A DNA stretch of 64,000 nt from Oceanimonas smirnovii ATCC BAA-899 (GTDB lineage Bacteria > Pseudomonadota > Gammaproteobacteria > Enterobacterales > Aeromonadaceae): contig NZ_KB908459.1 of the NCBI RefSeq assembly GCF_000381965.1, forward strand, positions 1 through 64,000, written 5' to 3'. Positions within the stretch are counted from its first letter, which is position 1, and every line of letters starts with the position of its first letter. The notes beneath the pieces were generated by a model. It was not told the DNA's origin. It searched no databases and worked only from the letters and a program-made list of their open reading frames with translations. Below, one piece after another: positions 17,923-27,094 of this stretch. A program made the position numbers and the translations under genes.

Positions 17923-18848
17923 GACGAATAGACCTCGGCCAGAATTTGATCAGCACCGGCGGCCAGCAAACGTTTGGCAAGCTCGGCACCCAGAGTCCGG
18001 CCCTGTTCGGCGGGGCCGCGAATCTCATCATAGAGTACTTTGGTACCATCGGGGCGGCCGACCAGACCCCGCAGCCAGAGCTGATCGCCTTCCAGCAGGG
18101 CATAAGATCCGATAGGCACCTGGCAACCCCCTTGCAGGCCATGGTTCATGGCTCGCTCTGCTTCTACCCGCAGCTGAGTGTCGCGGTCATTGAGCGGTGC
18201 CAGCAGCTCCAGCAACTCGGCATCGTCCAGGCGGCACTCGATGCCGACGGCACCCTGACCGTTGGCAGGCAGGCTGTCTTCCGGGCTCAGCAAGCCGGCA
18301 ATACGGTCGTCCAGTTCCAGTCGCTTGAGGCCGGCTGCTGCCAGAATAATGGCATCATACTCGCCGTCATCCAGCTTACGCAGCCGGGTCTGCACGTTGC
18401 CGCGCAGGGTTTTTACTTCCAGGTGCGGATAGCGGGCGCGGATCTGGCACTCCCGGCGCAGACTGGCGGTGCCCACAACGGCACCGGCAGGCAGCTCAGC
18501 CAGGGTTTGATAATGGTTGGACACAAAGGCATCCCGCGGATCTTCGCGTTCGCAAATCACCGTCAGACCCAGTCCTTCGGGAAACTCCACCGGTACGTCT
18601 TTCATGGAGTGCACGGCAATATCGGCCCGGCCATCGAGCATGGCCTGCTCCAGCTCCTTGATAAAGAGCCCCTTGCCGCCAATTTTGGACAGCGGAGTAT
18701 CGAGCAGCACATCTCCTTTGGTGGTCATGGGGACCAGTTCAACGGTGACGTCGCTGTGCAGTGATTCCAGGCGTTCCTTTACATAATGAGCCTGCCACAA
18801 AGCCAACAGGCTTTTACGGGTGGCGATACGAATGATGCGATTAGCCAT
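17919..18848 (-). CDS. hemC: porphobilinogen deaminase (hydroxymethylbilane synthase)
   Basis: This 309-residue enzyme joins four porphobilinogens into hydroxymethylbilane. The dipyrromethane cofactor cysteine is in [13 protein letters not shown], and the N-terminal [14 protein letters not shown] and the catalytic Asp region [10 protein letters not shown] are present. I chose ATG 18848 ([13 protein letters not shown]) with GAGAG upstream; the frame is open 14 codons further. It is the first gene of hemCDXY and diverges from cyaA, as in enterics. Confidence 0.95.
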   Translation of the reverse strand: MANRIIRIATRKSLLALWQAHYVKERLESLHSDVTVELVPMTTKGDVLLDTPLSKIGGKGLFIKELEQAMLDGRADIAVHSMKDVPVEFPEGLGLTVICEREDPRDAFVSNHYQTLAELPAGAVVGTASLRRECQIRARYPHLEVKTLRGNVQTRLRKLDDGEYDAIILAAAGLKRLELDDRIAGLLSPEDSLPANGQGAVGIECRLDDAELLELLAPLNDRDTQLRVEAERAMNHGLQGGCQVPIGSYALLEGDQLWLRGLVGRPDGTKVLYDEIRGPAEQGRTLGAELAKRLLAAGADQILAEVYSS

Positions 18849-18978
18849 AAAACTCTCGTTGTTTGTGAGTATTGCGCCCGATGTTATCACTGTTGTCTGA
18901 GCGTTTCAGGCAAAGAGCAAAGGTTAAACGGCGGGCCATGACTCTGTCTTGCCGGTTATTGTTCATTTACTGACTAAT

Positions 18979-18994
18979 TGTTACCATGATCACA
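18979..18994 (+). promoter_or_regulatory. CRP-cAMP binding site upstream of cyaA
   Basis: TGTTA-CCATGA-TCACA matches the CRP consensus TGTGA-N6-TCACA at 9 of 10 positions, with AT-rich flanks. A possible -10 TTATAT (19013-19018) would put transcription start near 19025. The CRP centre would then be about 39-41 bp upstream, an activator-like distance. In E. coli CRP represses cyaA from a site overlapping the promoter, so the arrangement may differ here. Confidence 0.65.
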
Positions 18995-19044
18995 CTTTTG
19001 ACCCGTGTCGGGTTATATGTCGGTCCAACGAAGGCCAGAACCTT

Positions 19045-21573
19045 TTGCACGCTAATTTTCATCAGCTCGTTGAACGGTGTGAGCAATTTAATCAGCAGAA
19101 GCTGACGCGAGCCTCGGCGGTGATGAATCGTCAGGGCCAGCAGGTATTTGAACTGTTGCCCTTATTGCTACACTACCATCATGCTTTGTTGCCGGGCTAT
19201 GTTCCCGGTGACGTGCCTGCAGGCATTTGTCAGTTTGTGCCCAATGACTGTCAGCGGGAGTTTATTGAGGAGCTGTGCCGTGCCGCCCACGAACATCAGG
19301 GCCTGGAGCAGCACGAATGTGACATTCTAGGTCTCTATTCCATGGGCAGCACCTCTTCCATCGGTCAGGGCCATCGCTCCGATCTGGATATCTGGGTGTG
19401 TCATGCGCACACGCTGGCACCGGCCCGGGCCGCCTTGTTGCAGCAGAAGTGCCTGTTGATCTCCAAATGGGCCGATCAGCGGGGAGTTGAGCTGAACTTT
19501 TTTCTCATTCCCGATAACAAGTTTCGCACCGACAATCAGCAGTCGGTACAAGGGGAGAGCTGCGGCAGCGCTCAGCATCTGCTGCTGCTGGATGAGTTTT
19601 ACCGCAGCCACCTGCGCATTGCCGGCAAACGGCTGGTGTGGATGTTTGCCCCCGGCAAGCTGGGGCCCGGCTATGATCAGTTTGTGGCGGAGCAGTTTGC
19701 CAGCGGTACCCTTAACCACGATGAGTGGCTGGACCTGGGCGGATTTGCGCGCATTCCTGCAGAAGAATATTTTGGCTCGGCGCTGTGGCAGCTCTACAAA
19801 AGCATCGACTCCCCCTACAAGGCGGTGCTGAAAACCGTACTGATGGAAGCCTATTCCCATGAATATCCCGACACTCAGCTGTTATGCCGTCAGCTGAAGG
19901 GGGTCTTTCAGACTGCTGAAACACTCGATGAAACCCAGGATCACTATGTGCTGATGCTGGAAAAAGTGACCGATTATCTGAAATCCATCGGGGATGAAAA
20001 GCGCCTGGATCTGGTGCGTCGCTGTTTTTATCTGAAAGTGTCGGAAGCCCTGATGCCGGAGCAGGAAAACGATGAGTCTCTGGCCTGGCGGCAACAGATC
20101 ATGGACCGGTTAATTGGTTTGTGGGGCTGGCCGGCAGAAAAACTGGCCAGACTCGATAACAGGGCCAACTGGAAGGTAGAAGAGGTCAAGGCTGCCTACG
20201 GCGAACTGCTGGAAGCCCTGATGCAGAGCTATCGCAGTCTGATCCAGTTTGCCCGGCGCAATAACATCAGTGAGTCCATTAACCCGGAAGATATCGGCAT
20301 TTTGTCGCGCAAGCTCTATGCTGCCTTTGAAAACCTGCCGGGCAAGGTACAGCTGATTAACCTGCGTATTGCGCCGGATTTGAGCGAACCCGATATCAGT
20401 CTGGTGCAGGTGCCTCAGGGCCGGGTCAATCAGGCCGGCTGGTATTTATATAAATATGGCCTTAACCCCGCCGATATTCTGGGCCGCAGTGCCATAGAGC
20501 ACAGCGACTATGCCAGCAAGCTGGTAGCCTGGGCGCATTTTAACGGTTTGCTGACAGAGCAAAGCCGGTGGCACCTGTTTAATCAGAGTACGGATCTGAA
20601 TCTGCAGCATTTGCAGGAGTTCAGCCGTGATCTGGCGGCTCTGTTTCCGGCACGGCTGCCGGAGCCGAGCAATCTGGCGCTGAGCCGGCCCTGTGAAGTG
20701 CGCCACCTGGCTATCTTCCTTAATCTGGAAGAAGATCCTACTGCCCACCGGCGGGACAGAACCCTGGAATTTGGTGCCAGCACCAGTAACCCTTTCAGTT
20801 TTGGCCGTCAGCAGGAAAACCTGGCGGGCTCAGTAGATATTATTTACCGCAACTCCTGGGATGAGGTGCGTACGCTGCATTTTGGCGGCAGTACCGCCGT
20901 GGTGGACTCGCTGACTGCCATGCTGGGCAAGATGCATCAGGGTGCCAGTCCGCCGGAAACCCTGAATGTGTATTGCTACAGCCGGCATTTGCGCAGTTTG
21001 CTGCGCACCCGTTTTGAACAGCTGGTGCAGGAGTGCATTGAATTACGGCTGGGTCCGGTGAACGGTCATCGGCTCAAGCGGTTACAATTGGGGCTGGAGC
21101 AGTTTGGTATTTTCTTTGAGCGCCGGGGTGTGAGTGTGAAACGCATGGAACCAGAGCGTACCAGCGTGCCCGCAACCAAGGGGAATGCTCAGGGAAATAA
21201 TGCACTGAGCTATGCCCTGCGGCTGGACCAGCATCAGCGTCAGCCGGTGCCCGAGGTAGTGGATGCCTATGCCAGTGAAGGCCTGGTGCAGTTTTTCTTT
21301 GAAAGCAGCGGCGAGGGCTACAACCTGTACATACTTGACGAGGCCAACCGCACCGAGGTCTATCATCAGGTGGCAGGCAGCAAAGACGAGCTGGTGCAGA
21401 GTATTAACCGGCTCTACACCGCCAATCAGGAGCAGAAAGAGGGGCAAAGTCATTTTAGTCACTTTAACCTGCCCCAGTATTATGAAATTGTGCGCACCGA
21501 CGGCGAGGTGCGGGTGCTGACCTTTCGCACCAGCAAGGACGACCGGGACCCGCTGCCGGCGGATCCGGTCTGA
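19045..21573 (+). CDS. cyaA: class I adenylate cyclase
   Basis: This enzyme makes cAMP from ATP and so feeds CRP regulation. The catalytic domain occupies the N-terminal half and includes [20 protein letters not shown], with the metal-binding Asp pair. The C-terminal regulatory domain, glucose-responsive in E. coli, extends to the end. I favour TTG 19045, with GAAGG ten bases upstream, giving 842 residues against 848 in E. coli, whose cyaA also starts with UUG. A longer frame from TTG 18951 minus 2 (18949) adds 32 residues that do not resemble the family and would cover the CRP site. Confidence 0.9.
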   Translation: MHANFHQLVERCEQFNQQKLTRASAVMNRQGQQVFELLPLLLHYHHALLPGYVPGDVPAGICQFVPNDCQREFIEELCRAAHEHQGLEQHECDILGLYSMGSTSSIGQGHRSDLDIWVCHAHTLAPARAALLQQKCLLISKWADQRGVELNFFLIPDNKFRTDNQQSVQGESCGSAQHLLLLDEFYRSHLRIAGKRLVWMFAPGKLGPGYDQFVAEQFASGTLNHDEWLDLGGFARIPAEEYFGSALWQLYKSIDSPYKAVLKTVLMEAYSHEYPDTQLLCRQLKGVFQTAETLDETQDHYVLMLEKVTDYLKSIGDEKRLDLVRRCFYLKVSEALMPEQENDESLAWRQQIMDRLIGLWGWPAEKLARLDNRANWKVEEVKAAYGELLEALMQSYRSLIQFARRNNISESINPEDIGILSRKLYAAFENLPGKVQLINLRIAPDLSEPDISLVQVPQGRVNQAGWYLYKYGLNPADILGRSAIEHSDYASKLVAWAHFNGLLTEQSRWHLFNQSTDLNLQHLQEFSRDLAALFPARLPEPSNLALSRPCEVRHLAIFLNLEEDPTAHRRDRTLEFGASTSNPFSFGRQQENLAGSVDIIYRNSWDEVRTLHFGGSTAVVDSLTAMLGKMHQGASPPETLNVYCYSRHLRSLLRTRFEQLVQECIELRLGPVNGHRLKRLQLGLEQFGIFFERRGVSVKRMEPERTSVPATKGNAQGNNALSYALRLDQHQRQPVPEVVDAYASEGLVQFFFESSGEGYNLYILDEANRTEVYHQVAGSKDELVQSINRLYTANQEQKEGQSHFSHFNLPQYYEIVRTDGEVRVLTFRTSKDDRDPLPADPV

Positions 21574-21615
21574 GATACCAGCAACCCCACTGCTGCCCGC
21601 GCTATATTGATTCTG

Positions 21616-21927
21616 TTACAGCGGCAGTTCGACGTCACCCTGACGTTTGGCCTGCAGGGTCAGCCAGCTCAGCAGCTCATGGCCCTGACGGTTATCTATC
21701 CACTGGTCGCCCTGCAGGGCAAAGTGGTGGCCGTTTTCCCGGGTGGCCAGCCAGATCTGATGCAGCGGCTCCTGCCGGTTAATGACAAACTGGACGCCGT
21801 TCTCAAAGGTCAGGTTCATGACGCCGCCCACGGTTTCACATTCAATGTCTTCACCGCTTTCATCAATACGTGCCTCAATATGCTCATAAATGGCATCCGC
21901 CAGAGCATGAAATTCACTGTCGTTCAT
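21616..21927 (-). CDS. cyaY: frataxin-like iron donor CyaY
   Basis: This is a 103-residue frataxin with the acidic first helix (EFHALADAIYEHIEARID) and the conserved sheet segments GVMNLTFENG and QIWLATRENGHHF. It modulates Fe-S cluster assembly by binding iron and IscS. The start ATG 21927 gives MNDSEFH; the frame remains open upstream without homology. It is convergent with cyaA and divergent from lptM, as in E. coli. Confidence 0.94.
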   Translation of the reverse strand: MNDSEFHALADAIYEHIEARIDESGEDIECETVGGVMNLTFENGVQFVINRQEPLHQIWLATRENGHHFALQGDQWIDNRQGHELLSWLTLQAKRQGDVELPL

Positions 21928-21999
21928 TGCCCGCTTCCTATTGCTTTTGAGAATGTGAATGCGATTATAAGAGCCCTGAACCATATTCACAGTCATACG

Positions 22000-22122
22000 A
22001 TGAACAAATTCAAGCTGACCGCACTGGTTGCGCTGGTTCTGGGCCTGTCGGCATGTGGCCTTAAAGGCCCGCTGACCCTGCCCGAAACCGAGCAGCAGCC
22101 CACTCAGGTTGAGCAGTCGTAA
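22000..22122 (+). CDS. lptM: LPS assembly lipoprotein LptM (YifL)
   Basis: This 40-residue lipoprotein has a signal sequence with lipobox LSAC, giving acylated Cys19, followed by GLKGPLTLPE, the conserved family motif. LptM helps oxidise and activate the LptDE translocon in E. coli. It sits immediately upstream of lysA-dapF (11 bp), the usual family context. The frame is open upstream on the same strand, but only this part matches the family. Confidence 0.92.
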   Translation: MNKFKLTALVALVLGLSACGLKGPLTLPETEQQPTQVEQS

Positions 22123-22133
22123 AGGAAACAACC

Positions 22134-23390
22134 TTGGATTATTTCAATTATCAGGATGATGGCCGCCTTTACGGTGAAGCCTGCGATCTCACCCGTCTGG
22201 CCGAGCAATACGGCACGCCGCTTTATGTGTATTCCCGCGCTACTCTGGAGCGCCACTGGAACGCCTTTGATCAGGCCGCCGGCGAGGTGGATCATCTGGT
22301 GTGCTATGCAGTGAAGGCTAACTCCAACCTGGCGGTGCTGAATGTGCTGGCGCGGCTGGGATCGGGCTTTGATATTGTCTCCGGTGGCGAGCTGAGCCGG
22401 GTTATTGCCGCCGGCGGCGATCCGAAAAAAGTGGTGTTTTCCGGGGTGGGCAAGCGCGAAGACGAAATTCGTCTGGGTCTGGAAAAAGGCATCTTCTGCT
22501 TTAACGTGGAGTCGGTAGCCGAGCTGGCGCGCATTAACGGTGTGGCTGCTGCCATGGGGGTAAAGGCCCCTGTGTCCATTCGGGTAAATCCGGATATCGA
22601 CGCCGGCACTCATCCCTATATTTCCACCGGCCTGAAGGAAAACAAGTTCGGCATTCCCATCGAACAGGCGCGGAATATCTACCGCCAGGCCGCGGCCATG
22701 AGTCACCTCGATATTCACGGCGTAGACTGCCATATCGGCTCTCAGCTGACCGAGCTGTCGCCTTTTCTGGAGGCGGTCGACAAGCTGCTGGTGCTGATTG
22801 ACGATCTCGCCGAAGACGGCATTCACATTAAACATCTGGATGTGGGCGGTGGTCTGGGCGTGCGTTACGACAACGAAACGCCGCCGGAGCCGCGCCATTA
22901 CGCCGAAGAGCTGAAAAATCGCCTGCAGGGCCGCAATCTGACCCTGGTATTTGAGCCAGGCCGGGCCATTGCCGCCAACGCCGGTGTGCTGCTGACCAGA
23001 GTGGAGCACCTCAAGCCCGGTGAAGCCAAGAACTTCGCCATTGTGGATGCGGCCATGAACGACCTGATCCGGCCCGCACTTTACAGCGCCTGGCAGGCCA
23101 TTATTCCGGTAGACAGCACTCTGGAGCGTCAGTCTGCGGTGTATGACATCGTTGGTCCCATCTGCGAGACCGGTGACTTTATCGGTAAAGACCGCGAACT
23201 GGCCATTACCGAAGGGGATCTGCTGGCGGTACGCTCTGCCGGTGCCTACGGCTTTGTGATGGCCTCCAACTACAACAGCCGCCCCCGGGCCGCTGAAGTG
23301 ATGGTAGACGGTGAACAGGCCTTTGTGGTGCGTGAGCGCGAGCAGCTGGCGGACTTGTGGCGGGGCGAGCACCTGCTGCCCGAGGCCTGA
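22134..23390 (+). CDS. lysA: diaminopimelate decarboxylase
   Basis: This 418-residue fold-type III PLP enzyme makes L-lysine from meso-diaminopimelate. The PLP lysine is in CYAVKANSNL, with the phosphate-binding HIGSQL and GGGLGVRY loops and the dimer-interface CETGDF. It starts with TTG (MDYFNYQDDG), preceded by AAAGGA at 7 bases. Its product pathway overlaps that of dapF, 3 bp downstream. Confidence 0.95.
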   Translation: MDYFNYQDDGRLYGEACDLTRLAEQYGTPLYVYSRATLERHWNAFDQAAGEVDHLVCYAVKANSNLAVLNVLARLGSGFDIVSGGELSRVIAAGGDPKKVVFSGVGKREDEIRLGLEKGIFCFNVESVAELARINGVAAAMGVKAPVSIRVNPDIDAGTHPYISTGLKENKFGIPIEQARNIYRQAAAMSHLDIHGVDCHIGSQLTELSPFLEAVDKLLVLIDDLAEDGIHIKHLDVGGGLGVRYDNETPPEPRHYAEELKNRLQGRNLTLVFEPGRAIAANAGVLLTRVEHLKPGEAKNFAIVDAAMNDLIRPALYSAWQAIIPVDSTLERQSAVYDIVGPICETGDFIGKDRELAITEGDLLAVRSAGAYGFVMASNYNSRPRAAEVMVDGEQAFVVREREQLADLWRGEHLLPEA

Positions 23391-23393
23391 ACC

Positions 23394-24227
23394 ATGAGCA
23401 CGCTTCATTTCTCCAAAATGCAGGGGCTGGGCAACGACTTTATGGTGGTGGACGGCGTCACCCAGAAAGTCTTTTTCAATCCTGACGTGATCCGCCAGCT
23501 GGCGGATCGCAATTTTGGGGTGGGTTTTGATCAGCTGCTGCTGGTGGAACCGCCCTATGATCCCGAGCTCGACTTTCACTACCGCATCTTTAATGCCGAT
23601 GGCTCCGAAGTGGAGCAGTGCGGCAACGGTGCCCGCTGCTTTGCCCGTTTTGTGCGGCTCAAGGGCCTGACCAACAAGGATCGCATTGCCGTCAGCACGC
23701 AAAAGGGCAACATAGTGCTGCAGCTGGAAAAGGACAATCAGGTCACCGTCAATATGGGGGTTCCCGAGTTTGATCCGGCCAATATTCCGTTCAAGGCCCA
23801 GAAGGCGGAAAAAACCTATCTGGTGCGCGCCCAGGACCAAACTGTGCTCTGTGGTGCCGTGTCCATGGGCAACCCCCACTGCGTGGTGGAAGTGGATGAT
23901 ATCAACACCGATCAGGTAGCCACCCTGGGGCCCGTGCTGGAAAACCACGAGCGCTTTCCGGCCCGGGTGAACGTGGGCTTTATGCAAGTTATCAACGCCC
24001 GTGAAATCAAGCTCAGGGTACACGAGCGCGGTGCCGGCGAAACCCTGGCCTGCGGCACCGGTGCCTGTGCTGCGGCGGTCATGGGCATGAGCTGGGGCAA
24101 GTTGTCGGAGCGGGTAAAGGTAGCGCTGCCCGGCGGCAGCCTTACCATCGCCTGGCAGGGCCCGGGCAAGCCGGTATTCATGACAGGCCCGGCCACTCAT
24201 GTGTTTGACGGACAGATCTCCCTATGA
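23394..24227 (+). CDS. dapF: diaminopimelate epimerase
   Basis: This 277-residue cofactor-independent racemase converts LL- to meso-diaminopimelate for lysine and peptidoglycan. The two catalytic cysteines are in CGNGARC and in [10 protein letters not shown]. The N-terminus [14 protein letters not shown] is typical. It overlaps the next gene by 4 bp (ATGA). Confidence 0.96.
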   Translation: MSTLHFSKMQGLGNDFMVVDGVTQKVFFNPDVIRQLADRNFGVGFDQLLLVEPPYDPELDFHYRIFNADGSEVEQCGNGARCFARFVRLKGLTNKDRIAVSTQKGNIVLQLEKDNQVTVNMGVPEFDPANIPFKAQKAEKTYLVRAQDQTVLCGAVSMGNPHCVVEVDDINTDQVATLGPVLENHERFPARVNVGFMQVINAREIKLRVHERGAGETLACGTGACAAAVMGMSWGKLSERVKVALPGGSLTIAWQGPGKPVFMTGPATHVFDGQISL

Positions 24228-24907
24228 CCGATAAAAGCGCCCTGGCCGAGGCGGGGCTCGATGAAAGCCACATTGCCGATTACCTGGCCAGCCAGCCGGA
24301 CTTTTTTGTGCGCCACCCCGGCCTGCTTGAGCAGCTGCGGCTGCCCCACGAGCAGCGGGGCAGTGTGTCGCTGGTGGAAGCCCGTATGGAGCGCCAGCGC
24401 CAGCGTATTCATCAGCTGGAAGAAGAAATCACTCAGCTGATGTCGGTGGCGGGCGAGAACGAGCGTATTTTTCGCGTTTACCTCGATATGTATCCTCGCC
24501 TGTTTGACTGCCGCACCCCAGCGGAGCTGGAGCAGCGCATTGCCCATGCTTTGCGGGAGCGGCTTCGTGTTACGGCGGTGCGGCTGGTGCCGGATGCCCG
24601 CTGGTGCAATCTGCCCAAAGCCCGGCCCGGCGAGCAGCTGGAAAAGCTCTATCGCGAGCGCATGGCAGGGCAGGACGTGTATCTGGGCCGGCTGGGCCGG
24701 GAAGAAAAACAGCGGCTGTTTGGTGATTCTCTGGTCAATTCCTGCGCCCTGATCCGCATTGGTCAGCAGGGCGAAATGGGCCTGCTGGCCTTTGGCAGTG
24801 CCGACAGCAGTCACTACCGCTCGGGCATGGATACCCTGATTATTCGCCAGCTGGCCGGCTTTCTGGCGCTGCTGCTGCCGCGCATGGTGGAACATGGCCA
24901 CGCCTGA
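24224..24907 (+). CDS. yigA: DUF484 family protein (YigA)
   Basis: This 227-residue protein is of unknown function. It begins with a helical region rich in charged residues ([20 protein letters not shown]) and a coiled-coil (residues 45-80), followed by a GAF-like domain to the C-terminus. The family is consistently found between dapF and xerC in gammaproteobacteria, as here, where it overlaps dapF by 4 bp and xerC by 14 bp. Confidence 0.88.
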   Translation: MTDKSALAEAGLDESHIADYLASQPDFFVRHPGLLEQLRLPHEQRGSVSLVEARMERQRQRIHQLEEEITQLMSVAGENERIFRVYLDMYPRLFDCRTPAELEQRIAHALRERLRVTAVRLVPDARWCNLPKARPGEQLEKLYRERMAGQDVYLGRLGREEKQRLFGDSLVNSCALIRIGQQGEMGLLAFGSADSSHYRSGMDTLIIRQLAGFLALLLPRMVEHGHA

Positions 24908-25808
24908 ACTGGCTTCAGCCATTGATGACTTTCTCGATTATTTGCGGGTGGAGCGTCAGCTCAGCCCGCACACTCTGGACAACTACCGCCGGCACCTTAC
25001 TGCCATCAGTGAGCAGCTGACCGAGCTGCATCTTGCCGGCTGGGGCGAACTGTCGGTGGCCCATGCCCGGGGGCTGGCCACCCGCATGCACAAACAGGGG
25101 CTGTCGCCCCGTTCCATTGCCGCCAAACTCAGCGCCCTGCGCAGTTTTTGCGACTGGCTGGTGCTGAATGGCCGGCTGGTGGCCAATCCCGCCAAGGGCG
25201 TGAGTGCGCCCAAGCAGGGCCGGCCCCTGCCCAAAAACCTGGATGTGGATGAACTGCATCAGCTGATGAACCTGGACGAGTCCGATGCGCTGGCGGTGCG
25301 GGACAGAGCCATCATGGAGCTGATGTATTCTTCCGGTCTGCGACTGGCGGAGCTGGTGGATCTTAATCTGAATGATGTGCAGTTTGCCGAACGTCAGGTC
25401 AGAGTCACGGGCAAGGGCAACAAGGAGCGCATTCTGCCGGTGGGGCGCATGGCGCTGGACTGGCTGCAAAAATGGCTGACGGTACGCCCCGAGCTGGCCG
25501 GCCCCGATGAGCCGGCCTTGTTTGTCAGCAAGCAGCGCCGGCGCATTACCCACCGCAGTGTGCAGCTGCGCCTGGCCAAACGGGGTCAGCAACAGGCACT
25601 GGCCGGTCATGTGCACCCCCACAAGCTGCGCCACTCCTTTGCCACCCACATGCTGGAGTCCAGCGGCGACCTGCGCGCGGTGCAGGAGCTGCTGGGCCAC
25701 GCCGATCTGGCCACCACCCAGATTTACACCCATCTCGACTTTCAGCATCTGGCCAATGCCTACGACCAGGCCCACCCGCGCGCCAAACGTCGTAAGGATG
25801 AGGAGTAA
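24894..25808 (+). CDS. xerC: tyrosine recombinase XerC
   Basis: This 304-residue recombinase resolves chromosome dimers at dif together with XerD. The N-terminal SAM-like core-binding domain (IDDFLDYLRVERQLSPHT) is followed by the catalytic domain with Arg150 (SSGLRLAEL), HKLRHSFATH (His243, Arg246), LGHADL and Tyr278 in TQIYTHLD. Its place in the dapF-yigA-xerC-yigB chain identifies it as the housekeeping gene, not a phage integrase. Confidence 0.96.
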   Translation: MATPELASAIDDFLDYLRVERQLSPHTLDNYRRHLTAISEQLTELHLAGWGELSVAHARGLATRMHKQGLSPRSIAAKLSALRSFCDWLVLNGRLVANPAKGVSAPKQGRPLPKNLDVDELHQLMNLDESDALAVRDRAIMELMYSSGLRLAELVDLNLNDVQFAERQVRVTGKGNKERILPVGRMALDWLQKWLTVRPELAGPDEPALFVSKQRRRITHRSVQLRLAKRGQQQALAGHVHPHKLRHSFATHMLESSGDLRAVQELLGHADLATTQIYTHLDFQHLANAYDQAHPRAKRRKDEE

Positions 25809-25840
25809 GGCGGCCATTAAGTCCGTGCAATCACGTCGGT

Positions 25841-25938
25841 CAAAGGGCACTGCTTCTCCGGCACGCCGTGAACCCCTCCATGGGGGCTCCGCTGCGCCAT
25901 CCCTGGCGCAGAGGGCGCGGCGAAGCAGACACCCTTTG
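25841..25938 (-). repeat. structured intergenic repeat, type B copy 2 (B2)
   Basis: The outer arms CAAAGGG/CCCTTTG and CTGCTTC/GAAGCAG are complementary. Read on the minus strand, the interior holds CTGCGCC-AGGGAT-GGCGCAG and CCCC-CATGGA-GGGG hairpins. It is the inverted counterpart of B1 (14694-14797). It lies 32 bases after xerC and 61 bases before A2; nothing else is recognisable between them. Confidence 0.85.
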
Positions 25939-25999
25939 CCCTCCTTGTTCACCACCGAGTTGCCAAATGACTCGCTGACAACCGACGCCAAGGCCAAAC

Positions 26000-26112
26000 G
26001 AAGCCGCAGCTGGGATTGTGAAGCCGACCGTCAAATGCCAGGGATGGCATTTGCCGAGCGTCCCATGGAGGGGCTGGAAGCGTGTCGGCGGAGGTAACCC
26101 AGCTGCTGCTTC
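26000..26112 (+). repeat. structured intergenic repeat, type A copy 2 (A2)
   Basis: The outer arms GAAGCCGCAGCTGGG and CCCAGCTGCTGCTTC pair with one mismatch. The interior is a GCCGAC/GTCGGC stem enclosing the hairpins CAAATGCC-AGGGAT-GGCATTTG and CCC-ATGGAG-GGG. Core sequence matches A1 and A3, while the outer arms differ from theirs in step. The 95 bases to yigB show no further feature. Confidence 0.87.
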
Positions 26113-26207
26113 GCCGGCGAGGACGCTCAGACGGTTTTCGAGGCGTGAAGGGAAAGACGAAAGCAGGTTAGAATTCCTGCACTGACTTTTGAAACCGGAA
26201 CTCATGC

Positions 26208-26915
26208 ATGCGCTTTTACAAACGAATGGCACCGGTCAAGGTGCTCAGCTTTGATCTGGACGACACCCTCTACGACAACGTGCCGGTAATGACAGCAGCC
26301 GAGAACTGGCTGCTGCAGGCGCTGCGTAACGATTACCCGGAGTCCACTCTGCTGGGCAAGGACAATCTGGCGGCGATCAAACGCCGGCTGATTGCCGAAG
26401 AGCCGGCCCTGGCTCACGATGTCAGCGCCTGCCGGCTGCGTGTGCTGGCAGAAGGTCTGTGTCAGCAGGGGTTACCAAAAGATAAAGCGGAACAGCTGGC
26501 CGAGACCTTTTATCAGGGCTTTCTCGCCGAGCGGGGCAAAATAGTGGTGCCTGAGGCCACTCACAGAGTGCTGACCGCGCTTAAGGAAAAGTACCGGCTG
26601 GCGGTGATCACCAACGGCAATATGCCGCTGGAGCATACCGAGCTGGCACCCTATTTCGACATCGTGCTCAAGGCCGGCCCCCATGGCCGCATGAAGCCGG
26701 CACCGGACTTGTTTGACCGGCTGGCGCAGCAGGCCGGGGTGGACCACGGCGAGATTCTGCATATCGGCGATCATATTCGCACCGATGTGGCCGGTGCCGT
26801 GCACAGCGGCTGTCAGGCGGTGTGGCTCAACGACAACGGCCGCACCGAAGCGGATCTGCAGTGTTTGCCCCAGGTGGCCCTGACGCGGTTGGAGCATCTG
26901 CTCGAGCTGTTATAA
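26208..26915 (+). CDS. yigB: HAD-family phosphatase YigB
   Basis: This 235-residue haloacid dehalogenase-type phosphatase has motif I LSFDLDDTLYDN (nucleophile in DLDDT), motif II ITNGN and motif IV LHIGDHIRTDV. E. coli YigB dephosphorylates 5-amino-6-(5-phospho-ribitylamino)uracil in riboflavin synthesis. The gene order xerC-yigB-uvrD supports orthology. ATG 26208 gives MRFYKR, as in the E. coli start MRFYRP; an inner ATG six codons on is possible. Confidence 0.9.
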   Translation: MRFYKRMAPVKVLSFDLDDTLYDNVPVMTAAENWLLQALRNDYPESTLLGKDNLAAIKRRLIAEEPALAHDVSACRLRVLAEGLCQQGLPKDKAEQLAETFYQGFLAERGKIVVPEATHRVLTALKEKYRLAVITNGNMPLEHTELAPYFDIVLKAGPHGRMKPAPDLFDRLAQQAGVDHGEILHIGDHIRTDVAGAVHSGCQAVWLNDNGRTEADLQCLPQVALTRLEHLLELL

Positions 26916-26929
26916 TCGCCGGCTTACAG

Positions 26930-27068
26930 CAATACACGATATTCGGGAAGGGGAAGGGGTAGCCTTAGCCAACCGTCGATGGCAGGGATGCCATCGTCGA
27001 GCATACATGGATGTACGTGCTGCGTGTTGGCGTTGGCTGCCTTTCCCCCTCCCGGCTGCACGGTATTG
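26930..27068 (+). repeat. structured intergenic repeat, diverged type A copy (A4)
   Basis: This element shares the architecture of A1-A3 with changed stems. Its outermost pairs are CAATAC/GTATTG, then GGGAAGGGGAAGGGG against CTTTCCCCCTCCC, then GCCAAC/GTTGGC. The two hairpins are CGATGGC-AGGGAT-GCCATCG and TAC-ATGGAT-GTA. The loops are nearly the same as in the other copies, but the stems have changed on both sides. It fills the gap between yigB and uvrD. Confidence 0.82.
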
Positions 27069-27094
27069 TCTTCAAATGAAAGACAGGAGTTGTG

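Noticed and set aside
22104-24200. 698-codon open frame on the minus strand opposite lysA-dapF
   Set aside because: It spans two recognised genes in antisense and shows no family motif.
24894-25808. Tyrosine recombinase as a sign of a phage or integrative element
   Set aside because: It lies in the conserved dapF-DUF484-xerC-yigB-uvrD chain and is the housekeeping XerC.
25507-26232. Short frames across the A2/B2 repeats on both strands
   Set aside because: Their translations are just the repeat sequence; similar peptides recur at A1 and A3, so they reflect the repeat, not a protein family.
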